A stretch of DNA of 64,000 nt, taken from NCBI GenBank assembly GCA_959602045.1, contig CAUGRT010000008.1, positions 1 through 64,000 on the forward strand. Direction: 5' to 3'. Position 1 is the first letter of the stretch. Every line of letters starts with the position of its first letter. Positions 50,754-57,537 of this stretch are shown in pieces. The position numbers were made by a program, and so were the translations under genes. This DNA comes from an uncultured Clostridia bacterium. Lineage in GTDB: Bacteria > Bacillota > Clostridia > UBA1381. The notes under the pieces were generated by a model that was given only the letters and a program-made list of their open reading frames with translations, was not told the origin of the DNA and ran no database searches.

Positions 50754-51833
50754 TTATTTCCGTGCCAGATACTTCCGCATATCAATTGCACAAGCAACCA
50801 GGATAATCAAACCCTTGATAACATAAAGCATGTTCGCGTCTACGGATAAGAAATTCAAGCCTACGAAAATGATCTGTAACAGGAACACGCCGATTACGAT
50901 ACCGCTGATTTTACCGGTACCGCCGACAAACGATACACCGCCGATAACGCAGGCTGCAATCGCGTCAGATTCATAGTTCAGACCGGTGTTAGCCGAACAG
51001 GAAGCAATACGCGCACCCTCGATAAATCCGGTAATACCGTACATTGCGCCGGCAAGCACAAATACCATAACGATTGTCCAGAATACGTTTACGCCCGAAA
51101 CGTTCGCCGCTTCTTCATTGGAACCTACCGCAAACATGTTCTTACCGAACTTTGTTTTATTCCAGATAACCCACATAATCGCCGTCAGTATAATCGAATA
51201 CAGCACATATTTCGGAATGGCGACATTCCCGATTTTAAAGAGCGTACCGCGGACAAAATCGGTATAGGACGCGTCCAGACCGGAAAGCGTCTGACCGTTG
51301 TTACCGCCGAGCATCAAATACATCAGCACCAAACCGAATACGATCAGCTGTGTTGATAAGGTTACGATAAACGGGTGCAGCTTGAATTTTGCTACAAAGA
51401 AACCGTTTACAAAGCCGATTGCCGCGCCGACTGCAATCACGAGCAGTAAAACAACCCACAGCGGCATAACGCCCATGTTCGGGAAAATCTTGTTGGCATA
51501 ACCAACCATCTGCAAAAGTGATGCCGCGATACAGGCGGTTAAGCCTACGCATCGTCCGGCTGAAATATCGGTACCGGTTAGTACAATCGCTCCGGCAATA
51601 CCCAAAGCAATGGGTAACTTCGCCGCGGTCAGTGAAATGATATTCACGATCGAGGACATCGAAAGGAATGCCGGTACACGGATCGCGATATAAATAACAG
51701 CGATTAAAATGATAATATACATTGCATTGTTAAAGAGTAAATCTGTAATTACTCTGCGCTTATCTGCCGGGGATTTCTCCTTGAATGTGTCCAGCCATGC
51801 AGACAGGCGGCTTTTTTCCATTGCGTCTGACAT
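50754..51833 (-). CDS. mglC: Galactose/methylgalactoside-type ABC permease
   Basis: This is the membrane subunit of the sugar importer (359 residues, eight or more helices). Family segments are LPIALGIAGAIVLTGTDISAGRCVGLTA, AIGFVNGFFVAKFKLHPFIVTLST, GSNEEAANVSGVN (the ATPase-contact loop) and AIAACVIGGVSFVGGTGKISG. The start at 51833 has GGAGG eight bases before it. It lies 25 bp below mglA. The family covers galactose, ribose and xylose systems, and the neighbouring MglB points to galactose-like sugars. Confidence 0.93.
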   Translation of the reverse strand: MSDAMEKSRLSAWLDTFKEKSPADKRRVITDLLFNNAMYIIILIAVIYIAIRVPAFLSMSSIVNIISLTAAKLPIALGIAGAIVLTGTDISAGRCVGLTACIAASLLQMVGYANKIFPNMGVMPLWVVLLLVIAVGAAIGFVNGFFVAKFKLHPFIVTLSTQLIVFGLVLMYLMLGGNNGQTLSGLDASYTDFVRGTLFKIGNVAIPKYVLYSIILTAIMWVIWNKTKFGKNMFAVGSNEEAANVSGVNVFWTIVMVFVLAGAMYGITGFIEGARIASCSANTGLNYESDAIAACVIGGVSFVGGTGKISGIVIGVFLLQIIFVGLNFLSVDANMLYVIKGLIILVACAIDMRKYLARK

Positions 51834-51858
51834 CTGTCTTTCCTCCAATTCTTTAGAA

Positions 51859-53391
51859 TCATACATATTTTGCGGCAAGCGTCATGATTTCCTCCTGCGA
51901 GGCCGTCGCCGCGTCTACTTCTCCGGCAAGCTTGCCTCCCGACATAACTAAAATCCGGTCGCAAACTCCCAGCAGCTCCGGCATCTCCGAAGATACCATA
52001 ATAACCGTTTTCCCTTTCTTGGCAAGGTCAATAATCAGCTGATAAATCTCATACTTCGCCCCGACATCAATTCCACGCGTCGGCTCATCCAAAAGCAGCA
52101 CCGTCGGCTCTGTCAAAAGCCAGCGCCCCAAAATAACCTTCTGCTGATTTCCTCCCGAAAGAGTTCGGATTTTCGTTTCCTGGTTCGGCGTCTTAACGCG
52201 CATCGCCTTGATACACCAATCGGTGTTCTTCTTCAGCTTTGCCTTGCTCAAAAACGGCCCGACCTTACATTTATTCAAGCTGGAGATTGTTGTGTTCTCC
52301 CTGATATTCAAAATCCCGAAAATTCCCGTTGCACGGCGTTCCTCCGTCAGCAGCGCAAAGCCGTTTTTGATGGATTCACCTGCGTTTCGGTTTCGGATCG
52401 GCTTGCCGTCCAGCGTCATTGTTCCGCTCCGCCTTGTCGCAATACCGAAAATGTTTTCCAAAAGCTCCGTCCGTCCCGAACCGTCCAGTCCGGCAACACC
52501 GAGAATCTCACCACGCCGCGCCGTAAACGATACGTCCCGAAGCTTGGAATACTCTGCCGAAAGCCCCTTGACCTCCAGCAGCGGAGCGCCGATTTCATTA
52601 TCCTTCGGCGGATAAATATTCGTCAGCTCACGTCCTACCATCAGCTTGATAATTTCATCCATCGTCAGATTCTTTGCCTCACGCGTTGCAATCCATTTTC
52701 CGTCACGCATGATGGTCACATCATCGGAGATCCGCAGGATTTCCGCCATCTTATGCGAAATATAGATGATCGCACACCCCTGATCGCGAAGCATGTTGAT
52801 GATCCGGAAAAGATGCTCAACCTCCTCCTCGGTAAGTGATGAGGTCGGCTCATCAAATACGATAACCTTTGCATTATATGAAACCGCCTTTGCGATTTCC
52901 ACCATCTGCCGCTGCGATACCGGCATCGCACTCATGACCGTTTTCGGATCGACATTCAATTCAAGCTTTTCAAAAATTTCTTTTGTCGCCTGATACATTT
53001 TCTTTTCGCTCGTAATCGGAATCCCCGGAGCAATTGTCGGGAATCGTCCCAGCCACATATTGTCCATAACATTCCGCTTCAAAGCCTGGTTCAATTCCTG
53101 GTGCACCATGGCAACGCCGTTTTCCAGTGCGTCCTTGGAATTTTTAAAATTAACTTCTTTCCCGTCAAGATAAATATTTCCGGAATCCTTGTTATAAACG
53201 CCAAAAAGACACTTCATCAAGGTAGATTTCCCGGCGCCGTTCTCGCCCATCAGCGCATGCACCGTTCCTGCCTTCACGGTAAGATTAACCTTGTCCAGCG
53301 CCTTCACGCCGGGGAAAGCCTTTTCGATGTTCTCCATTCTCAAAAGAACCGGTTTATCTTGATTTTCCTGAATATTACTGTTCTTGTTCAT
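51859..53391 (-). CDS. mglA: Galactose/methylgalactoside-type ABC ATPase (double ATPase)
   Basis: This 510-residue protein has two ABC ATPase halves. The first has Walker A GENGAGKSTLMK near 55 and VIVFDEPTSSLTEEE. The second has GLDGSGRTELLE near 310, signature LSGGNQQKV and Walker B LLLDEPTRGIDVGAK. As is usual for the sugar-importer family, the second half's P-loop (GSGRTE) lacks the Lys and is probably less active. The start at 53391 is chosen because the 27 codons above run through the intergenic foldback. Only a weak AGG lies upstream. Confidence 0.94.
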   Translation of the reverse strand: MNKNSNIQENQDKPVLLRMENIEKAFPGVKALDKVNLTVKAGTVHALMGENGAGKSTLMKCLFGVYNKDSGNIYLDGKEVNFKNSKDALENGVAMVHQELNQALKRNVMDNMWLGRFPTIAPGIPITSEKKMYQATKEIFEKLELNVDPKTVMSAMPVSQRQMVEIAKAVSYNAKVIVFDEPTSSLTEEEVEHLFRIINMLRDQGCAIIYISHKMAEILRISDDVTIMRDGKWIATREAKNLTMDEIIKLMVGRELTNIYPPKDNEIGAPLLEVKGLSAEYSKLRDVSFTARRGEILGVAGLDGSGRTELLENIFGIATRRSGTMTLDGKPIRNRNAGESIKNGFALLTEERRATGIFGILNIRENTTISSLNKCKVGPFLSKAKLKKNTDWCIKAMRVKTPNQETKIRTLSGGNQQKVILGRWLLTEPTVLLLDEPTRGIDVGAKYEIYQLIIDLAKKGKTVIMVSSEMPELLGVCDRILVMSGGKLAGEVDAATASQEEIMTLAAKYV

Positions 53392-53457
53392 ATCAGCCTG
53401 TACCCCGTTTCTTATCAAAGTCCCTGTCCGCTGTTGAGCGGTATTCGTGGTATGTAA

Positions 53458-53541
53458 AAAATAAGCAGTCATTCCCTTTCGGTTCGGCGCAGCTTTCGCT
53501 GATACCCCACGCCGAAGTATCGCTTAACGCCTGCTTATTTT
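53458..53541. repeat. 84-bp nested foldback between mglA and mglB
   Basis: AAAATAAGCAG (53458-53468) and CTGCTTATTTT (53531-53541) are perfect inverted repeats. They enclose TTCGGCG (53483-53489) and CGCCGAA (53510-53516). It would fold in the mgl mRNA between the binding protein and ATPase genes. Confidence 0.7.
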
Positions 53542-53574
53542 GTTACATCAATGCTTGCCACCTGAAAGGTGGGC

Positions 53575-53596
53575 GGGGCGATCTGTGTATCGCCCC
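53575..53596 (-). terminator. Intercistronic hairpin below mglB
   Basis: GGGGCGAT and ATCGCCCC form a perfect eight-base-pair stem with a six-base loop, 14 bp below the mglB stop. It has no T run on the minus strand, so it probably protects the mglB 3' end or slows transcription rather than ending it. That would keep the binding protein in excess of the transporter. Confidence 0.7.
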
Positions 53597-53610
53597 TATG
53601 ATTTGACTTC

Positions 53611-54681
53611 TTACTGACCCATATAGGTTGCGTAAGGAATGTTCACTCTCCATGTTCCTACCAAATCTTCCTGATTCAAGCCGTCCAATGCATCCTTGCT
53701 GTCAAAGAAGTTCTGTGCAATCTGTGTGATTGCGGATGCCATACCGTCTGCGTCCTGCTTGATTGTACCGATCATGCTGCCCTTTGAGATTGCCTCTTTT
53801 GCCGCGTCGGTTGCGTCAACGCCGAATACCGGGATGGTCTTGCCGCTGCCGTTATTATAGCCTGCGGTCTGCAATGCGGAAACCGCACCGAGAGCCATTT
53901 CGTCATTGTTTGCGATAACCAGCTCTACCATATTGTTGTTTGCTATACTGTACTGCGCAAGAATTGTGCTCATATAATCTGTTGCCGCTGCGGAGGACCA
54001 CTGACCGTTTTGGTCTACCAGGTATTTGTTGCTGTTGGAGGAATCATAGAATTGTAGCTCCGGCTTGCCGGCTGCTGTCAAAACCTTGTTCGCATCCTCA
54101 ACACCGTACTGTGTACGAGCGATAGCTTCCATGTTACCCTCTTGACCCTTGAACATTACATAGCTGATTTTGCCGTCGCCGTTCAAATCTACCTTATCAT
54201 AATTATCTACCAGATACTGTCCGATCATTTCGCCCTGCATATGACCTGCCATCTCATAATCCGTTCCGACAAATACGCACTTGTCATAGCTGCTGACAAC
54301 GGATTCATCAACCGAACGGTTGAAGAAGATTACCGGGATGTCCTGTGCCTGCGCCTGATTGATAATGTTCTGCGCCGCATCGTTTGAACCGGTGTCCACC
54401 ACATTCACTACAAGCAGCTTTGAACCCTTTGCGATTGCGGTTGTAACCTGCTCGGTCTGTGTTGTCTGGTTTCCGTTTGCGTCATAGTTCTGGAACTTCA
54501 CGCCCTTTTCGGTCAAAAGCTTATCCATTGCCGAACGCACGCTTGAAATGTACGTATCGCTGTAGGTGTAATAGAACACCGCAATTTCTCCGCTTCCGCC
54601 GCCGCTGCCGCCTGTTCCGCCGCATGCCGTCAGTCCCAAAGCCATTGTAAGTGTTAAAACGATTGCCAATAACTTTTTCAT
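53611..54681 (-). CDS. mglB: Galactose-binding lipoprotein
   Basis: This 356-residue substrate-binding protein of the importer has a lipobox ALGLTACGG with the Cys at about 20, then a Gly/Ser linker. The ligand-binding fold shows VFYYTYSDTYISSVRSAMDK, FFNRSVDESVVSSYDKCVFVG, LNGDGKISYVMFKGQEG (the calcium-loop region of galactose-binding proteins) and VIANNDEMALGAVSALQ with PVFGVDATDAAKEAI. The DxNxDGxI loop supports galactose/glucose-type over ribose-type binding. It is first in the operon, with GGAAAGGG before the ATG and strong hairpins below. Confidence 0.94.
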   Translation of the reverse strand: MKKLLAIVLTLTMALGLTACGGTGGSGGGSGEIAVFYYTYSDTYISSVRSAMDKLLTEKGVKFQNYDANGNQTTQTEQVTTAIAKGSKLLVVNVVDTGSNDAAQNIINQAQAQDIPVIFFNRSVDESVVSSYDKCVFVGTDYEMAGHMQGEMIGQYLVDNYDKVDLNGDGKISYVMFKGQEGNMEAIARTQYGVEDANKVLTAAGKPELQFYDSSNSNKYLVDQNGQWSSAAATDYMSTILAQYSIANNNMVELVIANNDEMALGAVSALQTAGYNNGSGKTIPVFGVDATDAAKEAISKGSMIGTIKQDADGMASAITQIAQNFFDSKDALDGLNQEDLVGTWRVNIPYATYMGQ

Positions 54682-54702
54682 GTTTCTTTCCCTTTCCTTT
54701 CT

Positions 54703-54715
54703 GTGCCGCCGGCAC
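54703..54715 (-). promoter_or_regulatory. GC hairpin in the mglB leader
   Basis: GTGCC-GGC-GGCAC lies just above the AGAAAGGAAAGGG ribosome-binding site. A TATAAT -10 is at 54813-54808 without a recognisable -35, which suits a promoter that needs an activator such as the YesN-type regulator. The rest of 54716-54966 shows nothing else. Confidence 0.5.
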
Positions 54716-54966
54716 TTCGAAAAACCGCTCTCTCGTCCGCAGTTTCTCGCAACGTTGTAATTTTATAATTTTTTCGACGTTCTTTTTTCTTTGCTGTCGT
54801 TGATACCATTATAGTACGTTATGCACAAAAAGAAAATTGATTTTCTTATTTAAAAGGTATAAAATTTTATTCTTTCGTGTATTTTTTATGTAAAATAATT
54901 GTTTTGGAAAGAAATTCTCGTCATATTGCCAAATTTAAAAGTTTGTCTTTTGTATAAAATGCTCAA

Positions 54967-55278
54967 TCAAGGATTACACCTTTTACAAGGAACAAATCCG
55001 CTGTCGATTGCCGCTTCACGGGAAGGCAGCTCCACGCGGTTTTCCTCTTTCGGAAGAGTCGCGCAATACGGACGGTGGAATTTGCCCGACCGTTTATTGC
55101 CGATATACTCAACCTTCTCCGCCGCCGGGGTTGCGGTTGCCTCCGGCACAGCGGTTGTCTGCACCGGCATGGCAGTCGGCTGCACCGTAACCACCGTTTC
55201 CGGTTCGGTCTTTCCAGTACATGCGGATAATGTGAATACTATGCAAATTGATATTAATATAGAAGATATTTGTTTCAT
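54967..55278 (-). CDS. Small lipoprotein with Ada-like zinc-binding domain
   Basis: This 103-residue exported protein has a lipobox VFTLSACTG (Cys at about 20), then a Thr/Pro/Ala linker. The C-terminal 45-residue domain (YIGNKRSGKFHRPYCATLP, then AIDSGFVPCKRCNP) has the Cys...PCxxC spacing of the Ada-type metal-binding fold. That domain often ends secreted nucleases in Firmicutes, but no nuclease domain is present here. The start at 55278 has AGGAAG before it. The divergent promoter shares an operator with the Xre pair, so expression is probably tied to them. Function is unknown. Confidence 0.8.
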   Translation of the reverse strand: MKQISSILISICIVFTLSACTGKTEPETVVTVQPTAMPVQTTAVPEATATPAAEKVEYIGNKRSGKFHRPYCATLPKEENRVELPSREAAIDSGFVPCKRCNP

Positions 55279-55306
55279 CGTCTTAAACTTCCTTATCTTT
55301 TTTACT

Positions 55307-55390
55307 ATTTTAACACATAATTCCTTCTTTGTCAATATACACGACATATATAGTTATGTATATTGACAAAGAAATAGTTTAAAATATCAG
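55307..55390. promoter_or_regulatory. Divergent promoters embedded in a 17-bp perfect inverted repeat
   Basis: TTCTTTGTCAATATACA (55325-55341) and TGTATATTGACAAAGAA (55357-55373) are exact inverted repeats 15 bp apart. Each arm holds a consensus -35. The minus promoter is TTGACA (55335-55330), 17 bp, TAAAAT (55312-55307), toward the lipoprotein. The plus promoter is TTGACA (55362-55367) with a weaker -10 (TATCAG, 17 bp on), toward the Xre genes. A repressor bound to both arms would shut both directions. Confidence 0.85.
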
Positions 55391-55406
55391 TATATGGGGT
55401 GATTAC

Positions 55407-55691
55407 ATGATTAGCGATAAAATAAAAATGCTCAGAGAGCAGTACAACTATAGTCAATCGGACTTGGCTGAAAAGCTGCATATTGCAAGAACCAGTGTTT
55501 TAGCGTGGGAGAATCAAACATCCGTCCCGGCAATGAAACATATCATTGCACTGGCTAAGCTATTTCGCGTTTCTACCGATTATTTATTGGAAGTAGAAAA
55601 TAAGCGCATGCTTTCATTGGACGGATTAAACGAAGAAGAAATTAATATTATTTGCAATTTATTGAACTATTTCGACAAAGATAAAACATAA
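55407..55691 (+). CDS. Xre-family regulator, first of pair
   Basis: This 94-residue Cro/CI-type protein has a helix-turn-helix at about residues 5-60 (KIKMLREQYNYSQSDLAEKL, ARTSVLAWENQTSVPAMKHII, KLFRVSTDYLLE). A short C-terminal helix (LNEEEINIICNLLNYFDKD) may make it dimerise. GGGGTGAT precedes the ATG. It is first in a two-gene unit and the likely ligand of the inverted repeat just upstream, so autoregulation is expected. Confidence 0.88.
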   Translation: MISDKIKMLREQYNYSQSDLAEKLHIARTSVLAWENQTSVPAMKHIIALAKLFRVSTDYLLEVENKRMLSLDGLNEEEINIICNLLNYFDKDKT

Positions 55692-55711
55692 AAATGATAG
55701 GATGAATAATT

Positions 55712-56050
55712 ATGGATAATAGCATTGATTTTCGCCGGGTTGGTATCCGAATCCAAAAATACCGATTAGAAAAAAATATGACACAAGAGAATTTAGCCGA
55801 ACTGATTGATTCCTCTCAAAAATATTTGTCAACAGTAGAAGCCGGGAAACATCGACTATCCCTTGATATGGTTGTCTCCATTGCAAAAGCCTTAGAAATT
55901 CCGGTTGACCGCTTAATTGCCGATTATGATAACAGCAGCGATGAGAGTAATTTATATTTAATTCTCGATGAAATTCGCGGAATGAGTCCCAAACAGCTGG
56001 AAATGTTACGTGAAAATATTAAAACGATAAAAAAATTCGAAATCCGATAA
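55712..56050 (+). CDS. Xre-family regulator, second of pair
   Basis: This 112-residue helix-turn-helix protein is homologous in fold to, but clearly different from, the upstream one. The DNA-binding part (about 10-65: GIRIQKYRLEKNMTQENLAEL, SSQKYLSTVEAGKHRLSLDM, ALEIPVDRLIAD) is followed by an acidic loop (SSDESN) and a C-terminal helical dimer segment (LDEIRGMSPKQLEMLRENIKTI). It lies 20 bp below the first gene and is followed by a terminator. The pair could act as antagonists or as a heterodimer. Confidence 0.87.
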   Translation: MDNSIDFRRVGIRIQKYRLEKNMTQENLAELIDSSQKYLSTVEAGKHRLSLDMVVSIAKALEIPVDRLIADYDNSSDESNLYLILDEIRGMSPKQLEMLRENIKTIKKFEIR

Positions 56051-56056
56051 TTCATA

Positions 56057-56096
56057 AAAAGATTGCAATCCCACGGTTTTTCGCAATCTTTTTTTT
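56057..56096 (+). terminator. Terminator of the Xre pair
   Basis: AAAAGATTGC pairs with GCAATCTTTT, followed by TTTT. Confidence 0.88.
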
Positions 56097-56114
56097 CGTG
56101 CATTCAGCCTTGCC

Positions 56115-56214
56115 CGGCATAGCATGTGTTTTTTATTCTGTGCAGGCGAGTTCTACTCCGCGCAGCGTAGCGGATGTCTGAGCCGGAACCGAATCAAAAA
56201 CACATGCTATGCCG
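56115..56214 (+). repeat. Dispersed foldback element, copy G
   Basis: Long-core copy. Arms CGGCATAGCATGTGTTTTT and AAAAACACATGCTATGCCG pair perfectly over 19 bp, continuing with a few mismatches. It lies between the Xre-pair terminator and sigK. Confidence 0.92.
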
Positions 56215-56321
56215 CTCCCCACACCCCGATACTACCCCTCCGATAAAGAAATTGCATTTTACCCATCTGCGCGCATATGCTGATAATAGGAAAAAAAACG
56301 ACTTTATGATTGTTCAATTGA

Positions 56322-56340
56322 TGCTGCTCTCGCGGCGGCA
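56322..56340 (+). promoter_or_regulatory. GC hairpin upstream of the sigK Shine-Dalgarno
   Basis: TGCTGC and GCGGCA pair (one G-T wobble) around seven bases and run straight into TGGAGG. Confidence 0.55.
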
Positions 56341-56353
56341 TGGAGGTGGTTTT

Positions 56354-57043
56354 ATGTTCACAGTGTTTTTCGACTATATTCGCACTCTGCTGATTCTCGC
56401 CGGATATGTTTCCGGTTCGGCAACCTTTCCGAAACCGCTGACTGCGGAAGAAGAAAAGGAATATCTCGAAAAGTTCAAAAATGGGGATGAAAACGCAAAA
56501 AACATTCTGATCGAACGAAATCTGCGGCTTGTTGCGCATATCGCAAAAAAATACAATGGCGAAAAAAATCCGGAAGATTTGATCTCCATCGGCACAATCG
56601 GCTTGATTAAGGGCGTGAATACCTTTAACCCCGACAAAAATGCGCGCCTTTCTTCCTACATCGCGCGCTGCATCGAAAATGAAGTTCTGATGCACCTTCG
56701 TTCCTCCCAGAAACTGAACCGCGAAGTATCAATTGAAGATAGCATCGGCATTGATAAAGAGGGAAACAGTATGACATGGGCGGATGTGCTGATTCCGGAG
56801 GGGTATGACGTGCATGACGCCGTACAGTCGCATATCGACGCCGGAATCCTATATCGCGCAATGGATCGCGTACTCTCCGAGGAGGAAAAAAACATTTTGG
56901 TCTGGCGCTACGGACTGGGCAATTCCGCACGAAAAACGCAAAAAGAAGTTGCGGATATTTTGGGAATCAGCCGAAGTTATGTTTCCAGAATTGAAAAACG
57001 CTGCTTGAAAATGCTGTTTGACGAGCTGAAAAAGCAGATGTAA
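56354..57043 (+). CDS. sigK: Sporulation sigma factor SigK (pro-SigK)
   Basis: This late mother-cell sigma factor is 229 residues long. The N-terminus MFTVFFDYIRTLLILAGYVS is a hydrophobic pro-sequence of the kind removed by SpoIVFB. FPKPLTAEEEKEYLEKFKNG and LRLVAHIAKKY (region 2) follow. DLISIGTIGLIKGVNTFNPDKNARLSSYIARCIENE is the core region 2 signature, and the tail has region 4 (QKEVADILGISRSYVSRIEKRCLKML). The open frame continues upstream through the foldback element. The start at 56354 is chosen for GGAGG seven bases before it. The gene is whole, with no skin-type interruption. Confidence 0.94.
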   Translation: MFTVFFDYIRTLLILAGYVSGSATFPKPLTAEEEKEYLEKFKNGDENAKNILIERNLRLVAHIAKKYNGEKNPEDLISIGTIGLIKGVNTFNPDKNARLSSYIARCIENEVLMHLRSSQKLNREVSIEDSIGIDKEGNSMTWADVLIPEGYDVHDAVQSHIDAGILYRAMDRVLSEEEKNILVWRYGLGNSARKTQKEVADILGISRSYVSRIEKRCLKMLFDELKKQM

Positions 57044-57050
57044 AAAATAA

Positions 57051-57073
57051 ATGGGGGCAGCCAAGCCGCCCCC
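57051..57073. terminator. Convergent terminator between sigK and the second acetyltransferase
   Basis: TGGGGGC and GCCCCCA pair. The T-rich tail on the minus strand favours use by the acetyltransferase transcript, but it can serve both. Confidence 0.8.
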
Positions 57074-57081
57074 ATGCAGAG

Positions 57082-57516
57082 TCATTGTGTCCAAATCATT
57101 GTGTATTGAATCTCGCCGTTAATCGGATCGCGGATTGCCCCATCAATTAAAAACCCATGATACCCGGCAAATTCCAACGTCCGCCTGTTTTTCATATAGA
57201 CGTTCATATGCAGCAGCGTGTAGCTGTCCTTTACAAAATTCATCAGCGCCGTACCGATTCCGCGATTTTCATAATTGGGATCCACAAAAATCCCCCGAAT
57301 CGAATTTGCGCTGTCCACGCTGATAAAACCGACAATTTTCCCGGTATCATCCGTGTAAACAAAATTGTCCTTTTCGTTCAGATACGTTTCCTTGGCAATG
57401 TCATAATGCTTCTGCCAAAAATTATTTTCAATAAAGGAATTGCCGTGCGTCAGTGACCGCATCCATAAATCCAGGATTTCATAAGTCTCCGACTGTTCCA
57501 TACGTCTAATATTCAT
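57082..57516 (-). CDS. GNAT-family N-acetyltransferase
   Basis: This is a 144-residue acetyl-CoA-dependent transferase. It has MNIRRMEQSETYEILDLWMR at the start, GKIVGFISVDSANSIRGIFV and the CoA-binding DPNYENRGIGTALMNFVKDS near 80-100. MNVYMKNRRTLEFAGYHGF completes the fold. It resembles the YjaB/AAC-like small-molecule group, with unknown substrate. The start is ATG 57516 with only a weak ribosome-binding site. It lies 21 bp below the L,D-transpeptidase gene and is probably read from the same promoter. Confidence 0.85.
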   Translation of the reverse strand: MNIRRMEQSETYEILDLWMRSLTHGNSFIENNFWQKHYDIAKETYLNEKDNFVYTDDTGKIVGFISVDSANSIRGIFVDPNYENRGIGTALMNFVKDSYTLLHMNVYMKNRRTLEFAGYHGFLIDGAIRDPINGEIQYTMIWTQ

Positions 57517-57537
57517 AATCAATCATCTTTCTTAAAA

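Noticed and set aside
53392..53472. 27-codon extension of mglA
   Set aside because: It is made of intergenic foldback sequence and is unlike known MglA N-termini.
56174..56353. N-terminal extension of sigK of 60 codons
   Set aside because: It runs through foldback copy G. A good ribosome-binding site and the family's normal N-terminus support the start at 56354.
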